Below the pieces are notes generated by a model that did no database searches, was not told where the DNA came from, and was given only the letters and a program-made list of their open reading frames with translations. A stretch of DNA of 5,480 bases from CAJAUT01 sp043809365. GTDB lineage: Bacteria; Patescibacteriota; Microgenomatia; UBA1400; UBA12108. The stretch is taken from NCBI GenBank assembly GCA_043809365.1, contig JAZDDW010000052.1, positions 1 to 5,480 on the forward strand, written 5' to 3'. This document shows, piece by piece, positions 1 to 4,752 of this stretch; position 1 is the stretch's first letter; each line of letters begins with the position of its first letter. The position numbers were made by a program, and so were the translations under genes.

Positions 1-9
1 ATAGGACAT
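1..9 (-). CDS. Possible start of a divergent gene leaving the window (first 3 codons)
   Basis: On the minus strand an ATG at 9-7 is preceded, after 8 bases, by GGAAAGGAG (26-18), which is an excellent Shine-Dalgarno sequence at ideal spacing. The reading frame then runs out of the window after Met-Ser-Tyr, so no product can be named. If real, 10-250 is a divergent intergenic region between this gene and the operon starting at 251. The start codon lies at the end of the 3' arm of the 8-49 hairpin and the Shine-Dalgarno sequence lies largely in its loop. I saw no convincing minus-strand promoter: TAAAAT at 53-48 could be a -10 but has no good -35. The competing view is that 8-55 is a + strand terminator and this start is chance. 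Confidence 0.3.
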
Positions 10-55
10 GGCGGTATCTCCTTTCCTAAACAAGAAGTGATACCGCCATTTTATT
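8..55. terminator. 11-bp perfect inverted repeat with T-rich flank: terminator or start-site hairpin
   Basis: ATGGCGGTATC (8-18) is exactly complementary to GATACCGCCAT (39-49) around a 20-base loop, and TTTTATT follows at 49-55. Read on the + strand it resembles a rho-independent terminator for a transcript entering from the left, although the loop is long for one and only seven bases of upstream sequence are visible. Read on the minus strand the same arms enclose a Shine-Dalgarno sequence and the ATG at 9-7, so it could instead control translation of a divergent gene. The sequence alone does not decide between the two. Confidence 0.45.
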
Positions 56-148
56 AGCACAACACATTACAAATCAGTACTACACATTTCTTCCAGGTGG
101 GACCAGGCGACCGACTACCACACTTTTAGCAAGAGAGCCTATAGTAGC

Positions 149-177
149 TTGACAAACTCGCGACGATGTAGTAAAGT
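149..177 (+). promoter_or_regulatory. Sigma70-type promoter candidate for the four-gene operon
   Basis: TTGACA (149-154) matches the -35 consensus perfectly. After a 17-base spacer comes TAAAGT (172-177), 4 of 6 to the -10 consensus. Transcription would start near G185, about 65 bases before the ATG at 251. That start coincides with the first base before the 5' strand of a possible leader helix (186-195), which supports the assignment. The 9-mer GTAGTAAAG at 168-176 overlaps the -10 and is repeated exactly at 190-198. Nothing else is recognisable between 57 and 148: an open frame crosses it but has no start codon or ribosome site. Confidence 0.5.
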
Positions 178-184
178 TCCTCAC

Positions 185-263
185 GCTAAGTAGTAAAGGC
201 CAAAAAAAGGCCTTTTTTGTACCCCCAGGGTACAAAAAAGTACAAAATAGATGTACTACTTAG
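185..263 (+). promoter_or_regulatory. Structured 5' leader: closing helix plus two hairpins ending at the ORF1 start
   Basis: CTAAGTAGTA (186-195) is perfectly complementary to TACTACTTAG (254-263), which covers codons 2 to 5 of ORF1. Between them sit two hairpins: AAAGGCC/GGCCTTT (195-201 with 209-215, loop of seven A) and TTTTTTGTACCC/GGGTACAAAAAA (213-224 with 228-239, loop CCA). Trimming each by a few pairs lets all three helices form together as a three-way junction. The AUG (251-253) would lie directly against the closing helix, and there is no Shine-Dalgarno sequence. The arrangement could be a cis-acting RNA that controls termination or translation of the operon. I recognise no known riboswitch class in it, and the ligand or trigger, if any, is unknown. 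Confidence 0.4.
195..218 (+). terminator. Rho-independent terminator or attenuator hairpin
   Basis: A 7-bp stem (195-201 with 209-215) with four central G-C pairs and a seven-base loop runs directly into a T tract covering 213-218. This has the form of an intrinsic terminator. It lies about 10 bases after the predicted transcription start of the operon, so it would act as an attenuator, or end a transcript entering from the left. The T tract is also the 5' arm of the next, stronger inverted repeat (213-239); full pairing of that repeat would remove the three lowest pairs of this stem, so the two structures partly exclude each other. Confidence 0.45.
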
Positions 264-1036
264 AACCACTAGCACTATCTACCTCTACTACTTCCCCCAA
301 GATCCACGGGATTCAGCAATTGCTCACTCTGGGAATTCCCACGATCAAATTGCCCTTTATTACCACCAAAGAACTTTTCCGTGAATATTATCAAAATCGC
401 AAAATCTGTGATAAGGCCTGGTCTGAATTTGGTCATGTGTTTGCCACGATCGCAACAAACAGTACAATCACGCTACGCCACAATGCCTATGAATCTAGCA
501 ACCTAGAATTAACTTTTGTTGCTCCGAATACACTTAATATCGGATCATTCGATAGTTTTAGACGTATCTTAGAGAGTAACTGCAAACTACTGGCTTCAAA
601 AGTAATAAATCCTAGCAAAGCCGATGTACGCTTTATTTTTCAGTCATACTACAAATCAATTAAGTGTGGATCGCTTAACCACGATGGCAATGCTATCGAG
701 ATAAAAGCAATCCTTGGCGAACATACACGGGCACTTCAGGTCGAAGGTATTACTCCAGATGTTTATAGAGCACCAGCTAGCCTTACTCCGTTCAAATTAA
801 CTCAACTTGGTGAACATTCTCGTATTTTCAAAGTTACACGTCACGGTCTCAAAACTATCGAAAACCGCATTATCTCTCTCAAAGAGCCAATTCTCGATCA
901 CCTCCAACTCAAAAAACTAGCAAGCTGGAGCCGACTTATTTTCAAGCATTACGGATCACACTCACTTTTCTTCGCCGAACTTACGACAGGAGAACTAATT
1001 ATTCAAGATTTATTAACAAAAAAGGAGGCAGTATGA
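251..1036 (+). CDS. Stand-alone PEP synthase/PPDK-type ATP-grasp domain protein (degenerate)
   Basis: This 261-residue protein matches the N-terminal nucleotide-binding domain of phosphoenolpyruvate synthase and pyruvate phosphate dikinase (PPDK_N), seen by comparison with remembered E. coli PpsA. Residues 17-40 (Lys17, LGIP, FITT) correspond to GGK...G(V)P..F.TT; Arg76 in LRHNAYES to VRSSA; 127-140 to the VQ.MV...SG strand; 155-172 (LGE...VEGITPDVYR) to WGLGE.VVQG.V.PD.Y; and 232-252 (KHYG...GELIIQD) to KHYG...GKLFIVQARP. Several hallmarks are gone: QARP reads QDLL, the acidic residue of DIEWA is not aligned, and the Gly-rich WGLGE loop is partly lost. The swivelling phosphohistidine and PEP-binding domains are absent and not encoded next door, so it cannot be a complete PEP synthase. 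It may be a divergent ATP-dependent enzyme or a non-catalytic nucleotide sensor. The start is firm: Met1 is the only Met. No Shine-Dalgarno sequence is present. The stop overlaps the ORF2 start (ATGA). Confidence 0.7.
   Translation: MYYLEPLALSTSTTSPKIHGIQQLLTLGIPTIKLPFITTKELFREYYQNRKICDKAWSEFGHVFATIATNSTITLRHNAYESSNLELTFVAPNTLNIGSFDSFRRILESNCKLLASKVINPSKADVRFIFQSYYKSIKCGSLNHDGNAIEIKAILGEHTRALQVEGITPDVYRAPASLTPFKLTQLGEHSRIFKVTRHGLKTIENRIISLKEPILDHLQLKKLASWSRLIFKHYGSHSLFFAELTTGELIIQDLLTKKEAV
1024..1028 (+). promoter_or_regulatory. Strong Shine-Dalgarno site of ORF2
   Basis: AAAGGAGG ends four bases before ATG 1033, inside the last codons of ORF1. Together with the ATGA overlap it fixes the start of ORF2 and implies coupled translation. 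Confidence 0.75.
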
Positions 1037-1770
1037 TCCAGTTAAAAGACGTTTTCCAAGAAATCTCAAGGAGATCTAGTGAGGATGGAGACGTAGATAG
1101 TTTAGCTCGCGAAATAAAGGCTGACAAGCTACGCGAGGCTACTAAACTTGCACGTATTGAGGGACATAAATTGATCGATTCTCTCAGACAACCAATGACA
1201 ATTGCGGATATAAACTACCTATTTCAATCAAAGATATACTGGCCAGCTCTACTCGAAAACCCATCTGATTTGCGAGCAAGTATGCTATCTGATCTATATT
1301 ATGCCAAACCAGTAGAGGACGTATCAATACCATCTGCTGCTGTCAAAAAAATCGCAAAAGTCATGTTAGATACGGAGTTACCAACAATTGCTATCACCGC
1401 AAACGAACGCATTGAGGCTCCGATTAACCAAAAAGCGATCAGAAAGGACGTATGGCGAGAACCGAATGTAAATGAATTGGCCGGATTGTTTGATAACTTA
1501 GACCAACAAGCATTCCATATCGCTGAATATATTTCACCTCACGCATTGTTGATAGCTGCCGAGAGTGATCCACACATTAGCAGATTACTTGACCAAGTAC
1601 CGCGAGATAGAAGTGAATCTGTACAGGCTTTTATTCTTTACCAACTAGCTGGTAATAAAAACGATTGGTATCCACACACGCAGATACCGTCGTTTGTCAT
1701 AACTCCAGATGGATTCAATATGCATGTTGTATCCAGAAGAGGATTTTACCAATACTACACACAAAATTGA
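1033..1770 (+). CDS. Hypothetical protein, second gene of the accessory operon
   Basis: A 245-residue soluble protein that I do not recognise. It has no signal peptide, membrane span, cysteine pairs or known catalytic motif. Residues 1-55 are charged and look helical (many Lys, Arg, Glu, Asp), 57-95 hold aromatic-rich segments, and 145-205 again look helical. The last 40 residues, with several Trp, Tyr and Phe and the segment FVITPDGFNMHVV, look like beta strands. The start at 1033 overlaps the ORF1 stop as ATGA and carries a near-perfect ribosome site, so it is almost certainly a real gene made together with ORF1. HIT-1 begins 12 bases after its stop. A partner protein for the ATP-grasp domain is one guess from position alone; it does not contain the missing phosphohistidine domain of PEP synthase. 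Confidence 0.75.
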   Translation: MIQLKDVFQEISRRSSEDGDVDSLAREIKADKLREATKLARIEGHKLIDSLRQPMTIADINYLFQSKIYWPALLENPSDLRASMLSDLYYAKPVEDVSIPSAAVKKIAKVMLDTELPTIAITANERIEAPINQKAIRKDVWREPNVNELAGLFDNLDQQAFHIAEYISPHALLIAAESDPHISRLLDQVPRDRSESVQAFILYQLAGNKNDWYPHTQIPSFVITPDGFNMHVVSRRGFYQYYTQN

Positions 1771-1775
1771 GGAGG
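1771..1775 (+). promoter_or_regulatory. Strong Shine-Dalgarno site of HIT-1
   Basis: GGAGG follows the ORF2 stop codon directly and stands seven bases before ATG 1783, which settles the start of the HIT-1 gene. Confidence 0.75.
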
Positions 1776-1782
1776 ACATACG

Positions 1783-2478
1783 ATGAATAGAGAAAATTGT
1801 CCTTTTTGTATACCAACATCACATGATTGGCTGACAAAATGGGGAGTATCTGCCGATAAGGCAAATGCCCCCATTTTGTCCACAGAACGCTTAAAAGTGA
1901 TTCCTGACCTTATGCCCGTATCTGACGAATTCCATGTACTTATTACTTCATTCGATCACCGCCATGCTTTTGCCAGCAGTCCCGAGTTAGACACAGAGTT
2001 GAGTCTGATAATTTCAATCCTTGAAGTAAGAACAGGAAGACCGCTAATTATCGCCGAACACGGAGGAGTTGAAGAGTTAGGAGTGACTTCAAAAGTTCAA
2101 TCAATTCATCATCGACACTTGCATATACTACCTGCAACCGTTCCCGCGACTCAAATAATTGCAGACGCACTCGACAAAGAGCGAATAAAATATACTTTAG
2201 GAACAGCAGAATCTCCTTCACCTCTAGCGAACCGCTCGTTGATCGAAGTCAGCAAAGGTGGTAATGGCTACTTATATTTACATGACCACCATCGAAATAC
2301 CTCATTATTAGCCCCAGATAGACGCAATAAGTTCCCAAGCCAGATCACTCAAAGGCACCTAGCGATTGCCTATTTAGGAAAATTCCATAACTGGAAAGAA
2401 CTACTTGAATCTCCGCAGTCGCAACAAATTGCAGCTCAGAGAATAATCAGTACAATAGAAAGATGTCAAGAAAAATGA
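1783..2478 (+). CDS. HIT-family protein (HIT-1), diadenosine polyphosphate hydrolase-like
   Basis: A 231-residue member of the histidine triad superfamily, whose members hydrolyse or transfer nucleoside phosphates through a nucleotidyl-histidine intermediate. Visible signals are CPFC at 6-9 (first half of the zinc site seen in many HIT proteins), HVLITSFDH at 51-59 (the GHvLIvPk.H strand), EHGG at 92-95, and the triad HRHLHIL at 110-116 with the presumed nucleophile His112. The C-terminal part (about 150-206), with YLYLHD, a PSQ motif at 185-187 and a final NWKE, matches a group of longer HIT proteins in which this region ends in a WDWR-like segment. All triad histidines are intact, so activity is plausible. 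It most likely acts in the cytoplasm on a dinucleotide or nucleotide conjugate; the substrate is not determined. Its TGA overlaps the HIT-2 start. Confidence 0.8.
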   Translation: MNRENCPFCIPTSHDWLTKWGVSADKANAPILSTERLKVIPDLMPVSDEFHVLITSFDHRHAFASSPELDTELSLIISILEVRTGRPLIIAEHGGVEELGVTSKVQSIHHRHLHILPATVPATQIIADALDKERIKYTLGTAESPSPLANRSLIEVSKGGNGYLYLHDHHRNTSLLAPDRRNKFPSQITQRHLAIAYLGKFHNWKELLESPQSQQIAAQRIISTIERCQEK

Positions 2479-2822
2479 AAAACTGCCCATTCTGTGAGAT
2501 CAATCAAAATGAAGTAATTTTGTTCACAACCAAGTATTTTGTATTCATGTCCGCAAAAACAAAAATTACACCTCATCATCATCTGCTAATCTCCAAGCAT
2601 CATATTAAATCTGAAATTGATCTTAATGAAAAAATTTGGAAAGATTATCAGTGCGCGTCGAAGATAGCATGGAACCTAATGAAAAAACTATCTCATCAGG
2701 AACCCCTTATTTTCATAAACCCATCGCAAATGCAAAGCGTTGGTCATTTCCATAAACATTATGTGGATGGAATTTTTGGAATTCATGGCGTAGCCAATGC
2801 CCTCAGGTCAAGGTTGGTATAG
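2475..2822 (+). CDS. Small HIT-family protein (HIT-2)
   Basis: A compact histidine triad protein of 115 residues, near the usual HIT length. It has CPFC at 4-7, HHHLLISKHH at 34-43 for the PhHlLIvPk.H strand, and the triad HFHKHYV at 91-97 preceded by SVG, as in GQ.V.H.H.H. I prefer ATG 2475, which overlaps the HIT-1 stop as ATGA and puts CPFC at the usual distance from the N-terminus; ATG 2463 in the same frame would add four residues (MSRK). No clear Shine-Dalgarno sequence, so expression probably depends on coupling to HIT-1. It differs strongly from HIT-1 outside the motifs, so the two are not a recent duplication. A putative promoter for murG overlaps its last codons. Confidence 0.75.
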   Translation: MKNCPFCEINQNEVILFTTKYFVFMSAKTKITPHHHLLISKHHIKSEIDLNEKIWKDYQCASKIAWNLMKKLSHQEPLIFINPSQMQSVGHFHKHYVDGIFGIHGVANALRSRLV

Positions 2823-2823
2823 T
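2815..2823 (+). promoter_or_regulatory. Extended -10 promoter candidate upstream of murG
   Basis: TGG followed by TATAGT fits the extended -10 pattern TGnTATAAT with one mismatch, and a second TATAAA starts at 2823. No convincing -35 is present. Transcription would begin near 2830, so it could supply murG-ftsQ-ftsA now that the operon upstream is foreign to them. It lies across the end of the HIT-2 gene. Confidence 0.35.
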
Positions 2824-2831
2824 ATAAATGT

Positions 2832-2864
2832 ATGTCAACAATCTGTATCAACGGCGGACATCAC
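2832..2864 (+). pseudogene. Out-of-frame echo of the murG 5' end
   Basis: Read from ATG 2832 this stretch gives MSTICINGGHH, against MPTIVITGGHH at the true murG start. By eye 24 of 33 bases agree without gaps, most differences falling at third positions or in neighbouring codons. Similarity stops abruptly after the two His codons. The copy lies 98 bases upstream of murG and is in a different frame, so it cannot extend murG. It starts 9 bases after the HIT-2 stop, where an operon neighbour would begin. It is best read as the broken start of a second, diverged murG. Confidence 0.45.
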
Positions 2865-2866
2865 AC

Positions 2867-2920
2867 CAGCTCGCTGGCATCGGCCTCGTCCTCTCCGTCG
2901 CCCGCCACGAGAAGTTGTAG
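2867..2920 (+). pseudogene. ftsW: Remnant of the ftsW 3' end (last 17 codons)
   Basis: In the murG frame, just before an in-frame TAG at 2918-2920, the sequence reads QLAGIGLVLSVARHEKL. This resembles the C-terminus of FtsW/SEDS glycosyltransferases, where the last membrane helix after the SYGG(S/T)S motif ends like LAGvGlLLsvSRh. FtsW is a usual upstream neighbour of murG, and the 9-base gap between this stop and the murG ATG fits an intact ftsW-murG junction. The stretch is C-rich like murG and unlike the operon upstream. The SYGG motif and everything before it is missing: the same frame runs back only to ATG 2828 and a TAA at 2825. The identification rests on a short segment. Confidence 0.5.
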
Positions 2921-2929
2921 AATCACCCT

Positions 2930-4009
2930 ATGCCAACTATTGTTATCACTGGTGGACATCATAATTCGGCTCTTGTGGTGGCCAAGGAGTTGGTCAAAAA
3001 AGGTTTTCATGTGGTCTGGGTTGGACATCGCTATAGCACGCGCGGCGACATCCATGACTCCGCCGAATATCTCGAGGTTACCTCCGCCGGTATCCCTTTC
3101 CATCACCTCAAAGCCGGTAAGATCGACTCGACCCCGACTTTTGATGAGATCGTCAATATTCCACTCGGCTTTATCCGTGCCTGGAGGCTCCTCAAACAAA
3201 TCGAACCAGTCGCTGTCCTCTCGTTTGGCGGTTATCTCGGGCTCGCTGTTTCTCTCTCTGCCAACTTGCTACAAATTCCTGTTTATCTGCATGAGCAGAC
3301 CATGTGGGCGGGGAAAGCCAATCGGCTCGCCGGTTACTTTGCCCGGCAAATTTTCCTCGCCTGGGAATCAGCCTCCGTATTCTTCCCCAAGGGCAAATCA
3401 TCCTACGTTGGTTTACCTCTTCGTGCAGGCTTACTCTCTGCCCAGTCTAAACAGCTATTCCTCAACTCCCTTCCTACGATCCTAGTCCTAGGTGGCAAGC
3501 AAGGTTCCCACATCCTCAATACTCATCTTTTTGCGATTCTTCCCCGACTCTTATCTCACTACAATCTTATTCATCAAACTGGCACGAATTCGGTAACCGG
3601 TGATTACGAGGCCGCCGTCGCACTCAAAAACACCTTAAATCCTGAACTCGCCCCTCACTACTTGCCCCTAGGTTACATTAATGAAAACTCGGTAGGGGAG
3701 TACTTGGCCTCCTGTGATCTTTACCTCGGTCGCTCTGGTGCCCACATAACTTACGAATTAGCTTACTTCGGAAGGAAATGTTTGTTGGTTCCGTTTATTT
3801 ATACAACCGGTTCCGAGCAATATCTCCAAGCCAAATATCTCCAGAAAGCTGGTTTAGCTCTTATTCTCCCCCAAAGTGAATTATCCGCTCCCTCACTTCT
3901 ATCTGGTATTTCCTCCGCCCTCAAACTTCCCGAGGTGCCCACTCTCACGCTACCCCAAGATGTGGCTAAGGTTATGGTTCACAAACTTTCACACGACCTG
4001 AAATTATGA
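2930..4009 (+). CDS. murG: MurG, UDP-GlcNAc:lipid I N-acetylglucosaminyltransferase
   Basis: The 359-residue product has normal MurG length and a GT-B fold (GT28). It transfers GlcNAc from UDP-GlcNAc to lipid I on the inner face of the cytoplasmic membrane, making lipid II. Motifs in order: TGGH 7-10, SFGGY 98-102, HEQ 121-123 with NRL 131-133 (acceptor and domain contacts), GGKQG 188-192 (usually GGSQG), HQTG 215-218, RSGA 268-271 with YEL 275-277 (the Glu of the UDP-GlcNAc site), VP 287-288 and SEQYLQA 295-301 (usually Q..NA). The first loop is unusual: the canonical GGTGGH..P is shortened to TGGHHNS, with Pro lost. Start: ATG 2930 is the first start codon after the in-frame TAG at 2918-2920; no Shine-Dalgarno sequence. 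The stop overlaps ftsQ (ATGA), so the two are translated together. A Patescibacteria-like divergent MurG is my reading. Confidence 0.9.
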   Translation: MPTIVITGGHHNSALVVAKELVKKGFHVVWVGHRYSTRGDIHDSAEYLEVTSAGIPFHHLKAGKIDSTPTFDEIVNIPLGFIRAWRLLKQIEPVAVLSFGGYLGLAVSLSANLLQIPVYLHEQTMWAGKANRLAGYFARQIFLAWESASVFFPKGKSSYVGLPLRAGLLSAQSKQLFLNSLPTILVLGGKQGSHILNTHLFAILPRLLSHYNLIHQTGTNSVTGDYEAAVALKNTLNPELAPHYLPLGYINENSVGEYLASCDLYLGRSGAHITYELAYFGRKCLLVPFIYTTGSEQYLQAKYLQKAGLALILPQSELSAPSLLSGISSALKLPEVPTLTLPQDVAKVMVHKLSHDLKL

Positions 4010-4752
4010 AAATCGCTCCCGTCTTTCGTCCCACCCGCTCCTCCTATCTCGTCTTTACTTTAGATTTTCTTATTCCTTTAGCGGTGGTTTTGTTTATTGT
4101 TGCCTTGGGTTGGATCGCCTTATATGCACCTATTTTTAATATTAATAAAGTTACCTGCACGCTGGATTATGCAGCCTGTCAGGGTCCCGATCTCCTGGCA
4201 GAACTCGAGCGCGTCAAAGGTCAAAACATCTTTCGTTTTCGCCGTAATGTATTTTCGACCCGCTTGACTTCGGCTGACTTTACTATCCGAGAAGCCCAAG
4301 TTGCACGTATTCTCCCCTCAACCATTGTCCTCACTCTTCATTCAGTTTACCCCGTAGTTGCCCTCAAAGTAATTGGCGAGCCAGCTTGGGTAGTGCTGGA
4401 CAATCAATTTCGCGTGATCAAAACTATCTCGCAAGATCCCAACGTCCCTACAGTCATCATCCCTGGGCCCCTTACTCTCGTAGTAGGCAAATTTCCCTCT
4501 GACCCAGCAATTATTAGTACCCTTAGCCTGGCTCGCAGACTCGCAGACGAACTCTTTACTGTCAAAGCCGTTACTCTTCTGGATGCGCAAACGATTTCCC
4601 TCACACTTGAGGATAATCGTCAGGCTCTCTTGACTCTCCAAAAAGATGAATTAACTCAAATTAGAGCCTTGCAGACAGTGCTTGCAGACGATACAATTAT
4701 CAAGGATATAAGCGTTATTGATATGCGCTTTGCACGTCCTGTGCTAAGATGA
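4006..4752 (+). CDS. ftsQ: FtsQ/DivIB-type cell division protein
   Basis: A 248-residue bitopic membrane protein with the FtsQ layout. It has a short basic cytoplasmic N-terminus (1-13), one membrane helix at about 14-40, then a POTRA domain (about 43-118) starting at APIFNINKV. GQNIFRF (72-78) and EAQVARILPSTIVLTL (96-111) correspond to the conserved GxNlf and I.....r.yP.tl.I.v segments, and WVVLDNQFRVI (128-138) to the v..D..G.v. strand. The end, IDMRFARPVLR, matches the typical IDLR....v.vr finish. FtsQ recruits FtsL/FtsB and coordinates septal wall synthesis with the Z-ring. Cys51 and Cys58 in the first POTRA segment might form a disulfide, which I infer only from spacing. It starts in ATGA overlap with murG and ends in ATGA overlap with ftsA; no Shine-Dalgarno sequence. 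Sequence is weakly conserved in this family, so context carries part of the call. Confidence 0.85.
   Translation: MKIAPVFRPTRSSYLVFTLDFLIPLAVVLFIVALGWIALYAPIFNINKVTCTLDYAACQGPDLLAELERVKGQNIFRFRRNVFSTRLTSADFTIREAQVARILPSTIVLTLHSVYPVVALKVIGEPAWVVLDNQFRVIKTISQDPNVPTVIIPGPLTLVVGKFPSDPAIISTLSLARRLADELFTVKAVTLLDAQTISLTLEDNRQALLTLQKDELTQIRALQTVLADDTIIKDISVIDMRFARPVLR

Noticed and set aside
96..104. GGTGGGACC, the core of the T-box riboswitch consensus
   Set aside because: The flanking consensus AG...GCG is incomplete, no complementary terminator arm follows, no specifier stem is visible, and the next gene is not a tRNA or amino-acid gene.
94..104. Reverse complement GGTCCCACCTG, shared with 5S rRNA
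   Set aside because: Only this 11-mer matches; the surrounding bases show no other 5S helix or loop.
30..152. Open + strand frame of about 40 codons in the leader region
   Set aside because: It has no start codon and no ribosome site, and a frame this short is expected by chance.
2861..3401. Minus-strand open frames opposite murG (2861-3199 and 3192-3401)
   Set aside because: They lie antisense to a clear murG, have low-complexity or unrecognisable products and no ribosome sites.
2832..3485. 217-codon + strand open frame starting MSTICINGG
   Set aside because: From about 2930 it runs in the wrong frame through murG and gives a Ser/Leu/Pro-rich sequence with no domain. Only its first 11 codons are meaningful, as the murG echo.
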